From positions 1 through 64,000 of the forward strand of contig CAZFSS010000002.1 in NCBI GenBank assembly GCA_964521715.1: a stretch of DNA of 64,000 nucleotides, in the 5' to 3' direction. This DNA comes from DAOVRD01 sp964521715 (GTDB taxonomy: Bacteria > Planctomycetota > Brocadiia > SM23-32). The position numbers and the translations under genes are program-made. This document shows positions 1 through 8,520 of the stretch, in pieces (position 1 is the stretch's first letter; the number at the start of each line of letters is the position of its first letter). A model generated the notes under the pieces. That model was not told the origin of the DNA. It saw only the letters and a list, made by a program, of their open reading frames with translations, and searched no databases.

Positions 1-75
1 GCATCCATCCGGCCGGAGGCGCAACGCGGCTCACGCGGCATCCTGTTAGAGGCTCTAAGCCCGGCGCTGCCTCCC

Positions 76-828
76 TCAGTGTCGGATGGCCCGGACGTAT
101 TCGGCCACCACGTTCTGCGCCGGATATGCATGTCCCCGGTGCTGGGTGAATCCCTCGGCGTACGCGACGCCTGCCAGAAGGCCGGCTTTGCGGGCGGTCT
201 CCACCATCATCCTGATGTACTCGTCCACGCCGTGTTGCTTGCGCAGCCACTCCCGCTGGCTCCGGTGGCAGGCCAGCATCTCCTTCTTGCGCCCCAGCAC
301 GTCCCCGATGTCCACGTAGAACTGCGGCTTGATCGGCCGGCCGAGGATGTCCTTCAGCTCCATCGGCGCCCAGTAGTACAGGTAGGGAACGCGCGCCAGC
401 GGCGGCGCGGCGTCCGGGGATCCCGTGGCGAAGTTCGGCATGGGGGCGGCGAAGGCCGCGGCGCGCACCGTCCGGCTCACCTCCTCGTGGTCGACCATGT
501 AGTCCTGCGGAAAATGCGTGAACACCACGTCAGGAGCGGCCCTCCGCACGTCCTCCACCACCTTCGCCAGCAGATCTTCGGTGAGGACTATGCGGCAGTC
601 GCGCCCGTCCAGGCACGAGCAGCCGGCGCCGAGCACAGAGGCGGCCTGCGCGGCCTCCTTGCGCCGGATCTCCATGATCCTCTCAGAGGACTCGGTGGCG
701 CTCCCGCAGTCGCCGGCCGAGACCGCCGTAACGTGCACGTCGAAGCCCGCCCGCTTGAGCAGGAACAGCGTGCCGGCGCACATGAACTCCACGTCATCGG
801 GATGCGCCCCGACAGCCATCGCCTTCAT
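76..828 (-). CDS. PIG-L/LmbE family deacetylase
   Basis: This protein of about 250 residues is a zinc-dependent N-deacetylase of the PIG-L/LmbE family, which removes acetyl groups from N-acetylglucosaminyl-type substrates. The family signature AHPDD lies at residues 8-12, where H and D bind zinc, and a second expected ligand sits in the VDHEEV stretch in the middle. Length is normal for a single-domain member. I start at the ATG at 828; a GTG nine bases upstream is possible but lies too close to the GGAAGG ribosome site. It diverges from a Gfo/Idh oxidoreductase, a common pairing in sugar-processing bacteria. The substrate cannot be told from sequence. Confidence 0.88.
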   Translation of the reverse strand: MKAMAVGAHPDDVEFMCAGTLFLLKRAGFDVHVTAVSAGDCGSATESSERIMEIRRKEAAQAASVLGAGCSCLDGRDCRIVLTEDLLAKVVEDVRRAAPDVVFTHFPQDYMVDHEEVSRTVRAAAFAAPMPNFATGSPDAAPPLARVPYLYYWAPMELKDILGRPIKPQFYVDIGDVLGRKKEMLACHRSQREWLRKQHGVDEYIRMMVETARKAGLLAGVAYAEGFTQHRGHAYPAQNVVAEYVRAIRH

Positions 829-889
829 GGCGAACACCGCCTTCCGTCAGCCGCAGGTCCGATCACGGGCGTCAGACGCCTCACACGGG

Positions 890-919
890 ATTGTAGTGAG
901 GTCGGCCCCGGGCTGTCAA
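890..919 (-). promoter_or_regulatory. Promoter for the PIG-L deacetylase
   Basis: Read leftward, a TTGACA -35 box (914-919) and a TACAAT -10 box (890-895) are separated by 18 bases. The predicted leader is about 55 nt before the start codon at 828. Confidence 0.55.
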
Positions 920-962
920 ACCGTGCAGGCGGCCGCCCGGGGCGCCCGCTTGCCGTTTTCGG

Positions 963-991
963 TTGCGTTCCCCGCCGGCAGCGGTTAGAAA
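963..991 (+). promoter_or_regulatory. Possible promoter for the Gfo/Idh gene
   Basis: TTGCGT (963-968), a 17-base spacer and TAGAAA (986-991) lie upstream of the start at 1055. The match to consensus is weaker than for the opposing promoter in the same gap. Confidence 0.35.
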
Positions 992-1054
992 GTGCCCCTG
1001 TTCGCCTGCGGCGCCAGGGCGAAGCGCCGCCAGCTCCAATGACGGGGATCGCAG

Positions 1055-2215
1055 ATGGGGACTGACAGGGTCAGAGTGGGCATAGTCGGCGTCGGCGGAA
1101 TGGGAGCCGGTCACTGCAAGAGCTGCCAGGACGTCGAGGAGATCGAACTGACGGCCGTGGCCGACGTCAACGGGGCGCGCGCCAAAGAGATCGGCGAGCA
1201 GTTCGACGTGCCGCACTTCAGCAGTCACGAGGACCTGATCGGCGCCGACGTGGCCGACGCCGTCGTCATCGCCACGCCGCACTACTTCCATCCGCCGATT
1301 GCCGTCGACGCGTTCAAAGCCGGCCTGCACGTGCTGAGCGAGAAGCCGATCGGCGTCCAGATCGGCATGGCGGAGAAGATGGTGAAGGCGGCCAGGAAGC
1401 ACCACAAAGTCTTCTGCGTGATGTTCCAGATGCGAACGACGGCCGCCGTCAAGAAGGCGATCGAGATCGTCGAGTCCGGCCAGCTCGGGGAGCTGAAGCG
1501 AACGCTTCTGGTCTCGCCCGAGTTCCGCTCGCAGGCTTACTACGACTCCGGCACGTGGCGCGCGACGTGGGCCGGCGAAGGCGGCGGCGTCCTGCTCAAC
1601 CAGGCTCCGCACATCATGGACGTCTTCGCCACGCTCGGCGGAATGCCCAGCAAGGTGCACGGCCGCTGCGACACGCTCATCCACGACATCGAGGTCGAGG
1701 ACCACGCCGAGGCGATGCTTGAGTACCCCAACGGCGCCGCCGGCTACTTCTACGTCTCGACGTGCGAGGTCGGCCCGCGCGTGCTGGAGATCGTGGGCGA
1801 CGGCGGCAGGCTGCGGCTGGAGGGCAGCAAGCTTTCCTTCTGGCGCTTCGTGCCGCCGATCGGCGAGTTCAACCGCGCCAACACCGAGATGTGGGGCTCG
1901 CCGAAAACCGAACAGGTCGACCTGGCCATCGAGGAGTGCGAAAACGGCCACCAGGTCGTCCTGCGCAACTTCGCGCGGGCCATCCTCTACGACGAGCCGC
2001 TCGTCTCGCCCGGCGAGGTCGGCCTCAAGTCGCTCGAGCTGGCAAACGCCATCATCCTCTCGTCCAGGAAGGGCAAGCCCGTCGAGCTTCCCATCAACCG
2101 CGCGGAGTACGACAAGCTGATCGGGTCTCTCTGCGCCACGTCAAGCTTCAAGGGCGATTGGGCCGAGACGAGCTGGGAGACCGATCCGCAGTTCAAGAAG
2201 AAGAAAAAGAAGTGA
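1055..2215 (+). CDS. Gfo/Idh/MocA family oxidoreductase
   Basis: A 386-residue NAD(P)-dependent oxidoreductase of the Gfo/Idh/MocA family, which act on sugars, inositols and related polyols. The N-terminal Rossmann motif VGVGGMGAGH is at about residues 8-17. The EKP motif (SEKPIG), whose lysine is catalytic, follows near residue 96, and the C-terminal half is the usual alpha/beta substrate domain. A GGGG ribosome site precedes the ATG. The protein ends in an unusual run of six lysines directly before the stop. This is one of three family members in the window; none has a substrate that can be read from sequence. Confidence 0.9.
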   Translation: MGTDRVRVGIVGVGGMGAGHCKSCQDVEEIELTAVADVNGARAKEIGEQFDVPHFSSHEDLIGADVADAVVIATPHYFHPPIAVDAFKAGLHVLSEKPIGVQIGMAEKMVKAARKHHKVFCVMFQMRTTAAVKKAIEIVESGQLGELKRTLLVSPEFRSQAYYDSGTWRATWAGEGGGVLLNQAPHIMDVFATLGGMPSKVHGRCDTLIHDIEVEDHAEAMLEYPNGAAGYFYVSTCEVGPRVLEIVGDGGRLRLEGSKLSFWRFVPPIGEFNRANTEMWGSPKTEQVDLAIEECENGHQVVLRNFARAILYDEPLVSPGEVGLKSLELANAIILSSRKGKPVELPINRAEYDKLIGSLCATSSFKGDWAETSWETDPQFKKKKKK

Positions 2216-2284
2216 CGGTCGGTCCGGCGCCGGGCGCTGCCGCGGCCGGGGTCCGGGCCTGTCGGCGTATCCCTCTTGCGACCC

Positions 2285-3031
2285 TCAGCCCCCCGTGTGG
2301 TGGAGCATGGCCATCGCGTTGTAGATGGCATGCGTCCACGCCGCCACCCCGAGCCCGCGCACCAGGAAGATGATGCCCAACAGCGCGCCGCAGATGGCAC
2401 GGAACGCGAAGTCGTAGATCCGGAACTGTTCCCCGAGCGGGCCGATGTGGTGCGCAGCGGCGAACAGCAGGCTCGATATCACCACTGCCACGGCGACGCT
2501 CCACGTCGTGTTCCACATGAACACCTTGTGCAGGACCCACGCCCCGCCGCCCAGCAGCAGCACCCGAAAGAACAGCTCCTCGTAGACGCCCGCTCCCAGC
2601 GCGACCAGCAGCGGCCCCGACCGCCTCAGGTCGATGGCGAAGAGGACCTGGGATGCGCGCTCGTGCACCATTCCCGCCAGTGCAGGAGCGACCTTGTAGA
2701 GAAGCCCCGCATACAGGCAGCCCTCGGCCACCATCATCGCCACGATGAGGAAACCGGACGAGGCCGACCAGTCGCCCCGCCAGAGCACAGCCACCAGCGC
2801 AACGACCAGGGCCACATTCAGCACGTGCGCCGCCGTCAGGCCGATCAAGCCCAGCGGCCCCGTCAGCCACACTTCCGCAATGTTGCGCACCGAATAGCCC
2901 GCCTGCACGATGCCGCAGTGGTAAAGCACGATCAGGGGCAGCATGCTGACGATGCCGAAGGCGAAAGACCTGGACTCGCGGTAGTAGCTGAGTCCCTCCG
3001 CCCTGACCGCCTTGTTGTTCTTACCGCCCAT
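2285..3031 (-). CDS. CPBP family intramembrane protease
   Basis: A 248-residue integral membrane protein with about six to eight hydrophobic segments. It carries the CPBP (type II CAAX protease/abortive-infection-like) signature: EELFFR (the EExxxR motif) near residue 151, then histidines in AAAHHIG and WTHAIYNAM toward the C terminus. These would form an intramembrane glutamate/histidine active site. The start codon lies 10 bases after the end of uppP on the same strand and overlaps an AGGCGAGG ribosome site, so the two are probably cotranscribed. Known members process prenylated proteins or bacteriocins; the target here is unknown. Confidence 0.85.
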   Translation of the reverse strand: MGGKNNKAVRAEGLSYYRESRSFAFGIVSMLPLIVLYHCGIVQAGYSVRNIAEVWLTGPLGLIGLTAAHVLNVALVVALVAVLWRGDWSASSGFLIVAMMVAEGCLYAGLLYKVAPALAGMVHERASQVLFAIDLRRSGPLLVALGAGVYEELFFRVLLLGGGAWVLHKVFMWNTTWSVAVAVVISSLLFAAAHHIGPLGEQFRIYDFAFRAICGALLGIIFLVRGLGVAAWTHAIYNAMAMLHHTGG

Positions 3032-3040
3032 TACCTCGCC

Positions 3041-3892
3041 TCAGGACAAAGCGCCGGCGATCATCATCAGCACGCCGGCAGGCAGGCAGTAGGCCGCGAA
3101 CCAGTGCAGGCGCCCTCTTTCGACCACGCGCAGCAGTAGCAGAAGGCAGACGATGCCGGACAGCGCCGCCACGAGCGTTCCGGACGCCAGGACTCCGGCC
3201 CCCAGCGTCCTCTCGCCGGCCGACGCCGTCGCCAGCGCTCCTTGCAGCCCATGGCGCAGCTTCCAGACCAGCGCTCCCGCCAGCGCCGGCACGGCCAGCA
3301 GGAACGAGAACCGCGCGGCCTCTCCGCGCGCCACGCCGAGCAGGCAGCCGGCCGTGATCGTGATCCCCGACCGGCTGATCCCCGGCAGCAAGGCCAGCGC
3401 TTGCACAAGCCCAACCGCAAGTCCCCGGCCTGGGCCGACCCGGTCCGTCCGCGCCCCCGGCGCAGCGCGGGAGCCCAACAGGATCAGGCCCGTCACGCAC
3501 AGGCAGGCCCCGGCACCCCACAGGCTGTCGAAGACGCGCTCCACCGCTTCCTCGAACGCCACGCCCGCGACGGCGACCGGAATGGTCCCGATCGCGACCG
3601 CCAACGCCGTGGGGAAAAGCGGCGCCCTTTCCTCGGCGCCGCGGATGCTGCCGCTCTTAAGAAAGACGAGTCCGCCGAGCACCCCGTCGCGCACGATCTG
3701 GCATAGCGGCCGCCCGAAGACGACCATGATGGACAGCAGCGTGCCAAAGTGCAGGGCAACTTCCACCATGGCCCCCGGCGAGTCGACCCGAAGGAGCGCC
3801 TGGGCCGCCACGAGGTGCGCGGAGCTGCTGACGGGGAGGAACTCGGTCATGCCTTGCAGCAGGCCGAGCAGGATGGCGTGCATGGTGTCCAT
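3041..3892 (-). CDS. uppP: Undecaprenyl-diphosphatase UppP/BacA
   Basis: A 283-residue polytopic membrane enzyme that dephosphorylates undecaprenyl pyrophosphate to recycle the lipid carrier of peptidoglycan and other surface polysaccharides. Both family signatures are visible: EFLPVSSSAHL near residue 17, with catalytic Glu and Ser, and PGISRSGITI in the second half, with an essential Arg. Length is typical. It is first in a short leftward pair with the CPBP protease. A start at the internal ATG at 3883 is also possible, since MHAILLGLLQG matches the usual family N terminus. Confidence 0.95.
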   Translation of the reverse strand: MDTMHAILLGLLQGMTEFLPVSSSAHLVAAQALLRVDSPGAMVEVALHFGTLLSIMVVFGRPLCQIVRDGVLGGLVFLKSGSIRGAEERAPLFPTALAVAIGTIPVAVAGVAFEEAVERVFDSLWGAGACLCVTGLILLGSRAAPGARTDRVGPGRGLAVGLVQALALLPGISRSGITITAGCLLGVARGEAARFSFLLAVPALAGALVWKLRHGLQGALATASAGERTLGAGVLASGTLVAALSGIVCLLLLLRVVERGRLHWFAAYCLPAGVLMMIAGALS

Positions 3893-4003
3893 GGTGGTTC
3901 CGGCGCCCGCCTAACGCAAAGCCCGCCGGGACGAAGTGGGGATCGGAGTTCATGCAGGACGCCGGCCGCGACCCGCGCCAAGCACACAGTGATCGGCGGA
4001 GCC

Positions 4004-5344
4004 CTACGGCGCCGACAGGCCTGCCAGCGCCTCCTGGAGCCCGGTGAGCTTGGCCTCCACGCCCTTCATGCGGGCCCGCAGTTCTGCAAGCTCGTCCAGC
4101 TCGCCCAACAGCAGCTTCTCCTGAAGGAACTCTCGCCCGATGTTCTCGTCAAGCGCCGCAACCTTGTCGCGGAAATCCTTGACCTCGTTGGCAAGCCGTT
4201 GGTCCGCAGTGAGCTGCTCGATCTCGCGGTCCAGCGCGGCCGTCTCCTTGCCCACATCGTCCGGGCTCGGGAGTCCCGCCAGCGCGGGGCCCGCAGCCGT
4301 CAGACCGTCAAGTGCAGATTGCAGCCCGCTCGTCAGGCCGAGCGCGTCGCCGACCGTCTGAGGCTGGACGGAGGCGTCGGCGAGGGCTCGCCTTGCCGGA
4401 GCAAGGGCCAGCGGTTCGCCCGCAGCCGCCCCCTCGAACCGCTGGGTCGCAGCCACCACGTCCTCCTGCAGCGTCTTTGCCCTGTCCTGAAGGCTCTGTC
4501 GCACTTGCTGGACCTTCGCCCTCACGTCGGCCACGCTCTGCTCGTAGGACTGGACTTCGGCGTCGGCCTGCTCCTTCGTCAGGTTACCCGTCTTGAGTCT
4601 GACGGCAAGCTGCCCCTTGTCCTGGGCCACCTTGCGCAGGATTTCGAGCACATCGGACAGCGCCCCCTGCCTGGCACGCAGTTCGGCGGCGTTCTTCCTC
4701 TTCTCCAACAGCGCGAAGAAGGCGGGCTTGAACTGCTTCCACAGCTCCTGTTGCCGCGTCTGGCTTCCCTGGACAGCTTCCTCAAGCTGACCTTTAAGCC
4801 GCGAAACCTGGGCACGGTACTCGTCCAGAATGGTCTGGGGCAGAACGGCTTTCTCCTGTTGCGCCATCTTCTCCCGGTCGGACCCGGGCAGCCAGTCTCG
4901 GATCAGCAAGATCTCGCCGCCCGCTGCGTCCTCCGCCGCGTTTTCAGACCATGGGTAGGGCCGGGAGCCAACGGCCATCGCCGCCTGCTCCCACTCCTGC
5001 CGCGTGGGCACGCGCTTGAGCACGTAGGTCGCGTACCATTCCGCCTGCCGCCTGGTGAGGCCCAGGACAGGTGCGGTGGCGGCCAGCGTGCCGGGCTCGA
5101 TCCGCTGCCACTTGTCCGCGACCGGCTGTGCTGTCGCCTCCAGACAAGCGACGTACTCGCCGATGGCCACCGGCTTTTGGTCGATGAAAACTGACGCGCC
5201 TTCGCTAAGCTGCACCATGCCGGCCGGCACCTTGAGAGGAATGCGCGTCACGACAGGAGGGGATTCTTTCTCCGGCTCCTTCTTCTTACATCCTAACACT
5301 AGTACGGCAAGGCAGATAGCGACGGCCAGCGCTTTGCGATGCAT
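4004..5344 (-). CDS. Lipoprotein with partial FGE-sulfatase domain and coiled coil
   Basis: A 446-residue predicted lipoprotein. The chosen start gives a short basic N terminus, a hydrophobic stretch and a lipobox ending LVLGC, followed by charged residues. Residues of roughly 30-125 resemble the first half of an FGE-sulfatase (SUMF1-like) domain: an IGEYVACLEA strand-helix, then VPTRQEWEQAA and a PYPWSE segment. The second half of that fold is not present. The remaining 300 or so residues are rich in Glu, Gln, Leu and Arg with heptad-like spacing and look like long coiled coils. The likely location is the periplasm or outer membrane. A regulatory or scaffolding role is inference. Confidence 0.7.
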   Translation of the reverse strand: MHRKALAVAICLAVLVLGCKKKEPEKESPPVVTRIPLKVPAGMVQLSEGASVFIDQKPVAIGEYVACLEATAQPVADKWQRIEPGTLAATAPVLGLTRRQAEWYATYVLKRVPTRQEWEQAAMAVGSRPYPWSENAAEDAAGGEILLIRDWLPGSDREKMAQQEKAVLPQTILDEYRAQVSRLKGQLEEAVQGSQTRQQELWKQFKPAFFALLEKRKNAAELRARQGALSDVLEILRKVAQDKGQLAVRLKTGNLTKEQADAEVQSYEQSVADVRAKVQQVRQSLQDRAKTLQEDVVAATQRFEGAAAGEPLALAPARRALADASVQPQTVGDALGLTSGLQSALDGLTAAGPALAGLPSPDDVGKETAALDREIEQLTADQRLANEVKDFRDKVAALDENIGREFLQEKLLLGELDELAELRARMKGVEAKLTGLQEALAGLSAP

Positions 5345-5399
5345 CCTCGTGGCTCCCGCAAACCGAAGGACACACTTAGGGCGAACCGGGTCTGTGCAC

Positions 5400-5429
5400 A
5401 TCATAAGGAAAGGACGAGGCCGAAGTCCA
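5400..5429 (-). promoter_or_regulatory. Possible promoter for the FGE-like lipoprotein
   Basis: Reading left, TGGACT (5424-5429) and TATGAT (5400-5405) are 18 bases apart and lie about 55 bases before the start at 5344. Confidence 0.4.
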
Positions 5430-5477
5430 GTTTCGCGGCAGCCGCCTTCAGCCGCCCGAGGACGCGCGTGAGTTCCT

Positions 5478-5583
5478 TCAAGCCACCGAGGCGATCAGGC
5501 CGCCGAAGACGGCCACGTTGGGCACGTGAGTGCTGGCGGTCCGGCCGTAGTCATTGATCGCCTGAGCTTCGGCACCGCGAACG
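5478..5583 (-). pseudogene. Possible coding remnant after the GH9 gene
   Basis: Between the GH9 stop and the next promoter, one leftward frame, shifted from GH9, stays open for about 35 codons and reads like a protein C terminus, with NDYGRTASTHVPNV followed by a small hydrophobic tail before a stop at 5478-5480. There is no start codon or ribosome site of its own. It could be the end of a decayed gene or an alternative, frameshifted tail. I do not recognise the family. Confidence 0.25.
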
Positions 5584-5586
5584 TCC

Positions 5587-8475
5587 TCACGGTCGGGCCG
5601 CCAGGTAGCCCCATACGAACGTCGTCTCCGGCATGCCCTGGTGCACGGTGTACTCGCACATCGTGGGCCACGAGTCGATGTCCCAGTAGGATTCCGTGAC
5701 GGGCCACTGCTCGATGGGCGGCGTAACGTTCACGTTGGGGATGAGCTTCCACCGGATCACCCAGTCCGGCGGCTTGGAGAACTCCAGGTCCATCGGCCCG
5801 TAGACGGTAATGCCCGGCGGCGCCTTGCGGCCCATTCGATGGGCGTCCACGACCAGAAGGTTCTCGACGGCCTTAGTGCCAATCCCGCTGACCATGGCCA
5901 TGTTCATCGGGTTGGCGCCGGCGCCGTACTGGCTCGCCAGGACGGCCGCCGCCAGGTACTTCGCCTCTCCCGTCACTGCGTGGGCACGCACCAGGCGCTC
6001 GGCCTGCGGCGCCGACAGCCGCCCCAGGCCCAGGGGCGCTCCCACGTCCGGGACGGCCCAATGGAAGGCCGTCTGCCGGCCGAACGCCAGTTCGTCCTCC
6101 CCGTCCGCGATCAGGCCCTGGACCGCGTTCGCCTTGATCGCCGGGTCGGCCAGGCTCTCGTCCAGACGGGCGTAGAGGAATGCCGCGTCCCGCTGCACGT
6201 GATGGCCCCAGGCGAACAGGATCGGCTGCTCCAGAAAGCCGCACGTCTCGCGGAACAGCTCGTGCCAACGGCGGTCGCCGGTCAGGCGGTACAGCTCCAG
6301 GGCAGCCAGATTGCGCTCGTCCCTCTCACCCCAGGATCCGTAGTTGCCGTCGGGGTGCTGCTCGGCGAAGTCCCTCTCCGCCCAGGCCATGGCCTTCAGC
6401 GCGCTCTCGCGGTAGGGCTCCGCCCGACCGGCCGCGCCGTGGGTCTCCATCCAGTGGGCGGCCCGCGCGGCCACGCCCGCGTAGAGCCAGCTCGCCTCGT
6501 AGTCGGGAGCGAAGGCCATCAGGAGCAGCGTGTCCGTCCAGCTCGTCTCCCCCTCGGCGGGATGCTCTTCGGACTCGATGCCGCCGCGGATGCCGCCCTC
6601 GGGCGTTTGCATCCGCCGGTAGCAGTCCACGTTCCAGAGCGCCTCGTCCAGCAGGTCGGGCAGGTCGTTGCCGGACTCGGGGATGTTCAGGTCGAGGCCG
6701 GCGAAGTAGTCGGGGAACAGCTCCAGCAGCTCCAGCTTCTTGCGCGTGGGGTTCAAGTGGCCAACGTTGCGGTCCCAGTCGCCTGCGTCGAAGTAGCCGC
6801 CCCACGCGTTCGGCAGCGTCCGCTCCGTGCGCTGGGCGACGAGCTGCCGGAAGGTGTCGTCCTGCCCCCCCGACTGGTTGCGCCGGAACGTGGTCTCGTA
6901 GACGACCTTGCCGTCGTCCGGATGGAAGCCGCGCGGGCGCGTCCAGTCCGTGTAAGGCTCTTCCAGCGCGATGCCGCTCCGCTGGTGGTAGTAGCCGCGC
7001 ACGGCGGTCTTGAACGCGTCTTCCCAGGCCCGCTCGCCTATGGCGAAGGGATAGCTGCACCCTATGCCGGCCACGCACACGCGGTACGTGCCCGGGGCGT
7101 CGAACGCGGAGAAGTCCATCTCGTAGACGTCCGTCTTGTTGAAGTTCCTGCCCTTCGCGTGCAGGCCGGGCGAGACTTCGTCGGCGGGCTTGGAGAGCCT
7201 GGTCCTGCCCGTGAACGCGACTCGGCCCGTCTTGTCGTCGATCAGCGAGAACTCCATGCCCGGTTTGTAGCCGCCGTATCCGCCGCCCGTGCCCATCCAG
7301 AGCGAGAGGAACGCGACCTTGGCCGGGTCGTCGGGCCGGAAGCCGACCTGGCTGACGTGCACGGCTTCGCTCCGCACGTGGGCCGGGTCGTGATGATAGG
7401 CGATGGCGGGCTCGGCCAGGTTGAGCCTGTCAACGCGGATCTCGTAGTGCCTGCCGACCGTGAGGGGCTCGGGCAGGACCAGATAGATGTTGTGCTCCTG
7501 GGGGAACTGGAGCTCGGGCGACTCGTCCGTCGCCTTGCTCTTGCGATGGACGGCCAGCGGCCTCTTGCCTTCGGCGTAGGCCGGGTCGTCGTCGGAGAGG
7601 ATCAGGTAGTTCTCCGCCTGGTCTGCGTAGGCTTGCTGAAGGGGGACGCCCGTCGCCCGCTGGGGGATGTGGAGCCAGTCCGACCGCTCGCCGACGACGA
7701 GTCCCACCTTCTGCCCGTTGCGGATGAGGTCCTTTGCGCTGCCCCGGCCCTCGCGTGGTGCGAGCTCGTCCCCGGGCTGCGCTTCGTATGGGATGAACCG
7801 GGCGGGGATCACGTCCCGGGCATGCACCTGGATGGCCAGCACGTCCGGCGCGACCGTGGCCACGTTGACGACCTTCGGCTGATCGCCCGAGAACTGCGAC
7901 AGGTCCAACAGATCCAGCCTGGGTTCTGTCTGCACGATCTGCACCTCATCGAGCCAGGCCTTCCCGTCGCCGCGCAAGAGCAGCATCAGCATGACGTTGG
8001 CCGCGTCGGGAGGCACGGTCACCTCGGCTTCGAACGGCGTCCAGGTGCGCACGTCCGTAATGCGCATGAGATCCTGCCACTTGGCCATCTGCCAGTTCTG
8101 GTCCTGGACCATGACGGCAACGGTCGCGTACTCGAGCCCCGGCCCGGCGGCCTTCGCATAGCCCTTGACCGTGAAGGTCTGCCCCGCCGCTCCCTGGATG
8201 GACTGGTTGCAGTTGCCGTCGGCGGCGCCGCCCACCGATTCCAGACGCAGCGACGCCGGGCCTGCGACGAAATCCTGCGTGTCGCGTACGACTCGGAGCG
8301 TTCCGGTCGGCGCGTGGATCGTGTCCCATCCGGCCGGCGCGCCCGCCCCCTCGGTCATGGAGCCGTTGGCGATCGAGGCAGCGCCTGCCTGTGCGGCGCC
8401 CCGGCCGGCAAGCGTTCCGAGAACCAGAACCGTGACCGCGAGCAACATGACGCACATCCTTGCCGAATGCTTCAT
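5587..8475 (-). CDS. Secreted glycoside hydrolase family 9 (cellulase-like)
   Basis: A 962-residue exported protein with a clear signal peptide. After a carbohydrate-binding-like beta domain (about 30-180) comes the Ig-like CelD N-terminal region (HVSQVGFRPDD, near residue 370). The GH9 (alpha/alpha)6 barrel follows. The catalytic motif DAGDWD starts at about Asp563, with Asp563 and Asp566 as the expected base pair, and Glu941 in CEYTVHQ is the candidate acid. Family members cut beta-1,4-glucans or related glycans. It is the last gene of the leftward sugar-acid operon, 45 bases after the dehydratase, so it may feed sugars to those enzymes. Exact substrate is unknown. Confidence 0.85.
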   Translation of the reverse strand: MKHSARMCVMLLAVTVLVLGTLAGRGAAQAGAASIANGSMTEGAGAPAGWDTIHAPTGTLRVVRDTQDFVAGPASLRLESVGGAADGNCNQSIQGAAGQTFTVKGYAKAAGPGLEYATVAVMVQDQNWQMAKWQDLMRITDVRTWTPFEAEVTVPPDAANVMLMLLLRGDGKAWLDEVQIVQTEPRLDLLDLSQFSGDQPKVVNVATVAPDVLAIQVHARDVIPARFIPYEAQPGDELAPREGRGSAKDLIRNGQKVGLVVGERSDWLHIPQRATGVPLQQAYADQAENYLILSDDDPAYAEGKRPLAVHRKSKATDESPELQFPQEHNIYLVLPEPLTVGRHYEIRVDRLNLAEPAIAYHHDPAHVRSEAVHVSQVGFRPDDPAKVAFLSLWMGTGGGYGGYKPGMEFSLIDDKTGRVAFTGRTRLSKPADEVSPGLHAKGRNFNKTDVYEMDFSAFDAPGTYRVCVAGIGCSYPFAIGERAWEDAFKTAVRGYYHQRSGIALEEPYTDWTRPRGFHPDDGKVVYETTFRRNQSGGQDDTFRQLVAQRTERTLPNAWGGYFDAGDWDRNVGHLNPTRKKLELLELFPDYFAGLDLNIPESGNDLPDLLDEALWNVDCYRRMQTPEGGIRGGIESEEHPAEGETSWTDTLLLMAFAPDYEASWLYAGVAARAAHWMETHGAAGRAEPYRESALKAMAWAERDFAEQHPDGNYGSWGERDERNLAALELYRLTGDRRWHELFRETCGFLEQPILFAWGHHVQRDAAFLYARLDESLADPAIKANAVQGLIADGEDELAFGRQTAFHWAVPDVGAPLGLGRLSAPQAERLVRAHAVTGEAKYLAAAVLASQYGAGANPMNMAMVSGIGTKAVENLLVVDAHRMGRKAPPGITVYGPMDLEFSKPPDWVIRWKLIPNVNVTPPIEQWPVTESYWDIDSWPTMCEYTVHQGMPETTFVWGYLAARP

Positions 8476-8520
8476 CTGCCTTCACTCCACAAACATTGGG
8501 GGGCCCACCGGGCTCCCCCT

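Noticed and set aside
46..58. 13-base palindrome TTAGAGGCTCTAA as an operator
   Set aside because: It is an isolated short palindrome with no second site and no adjacent promoter in the window.
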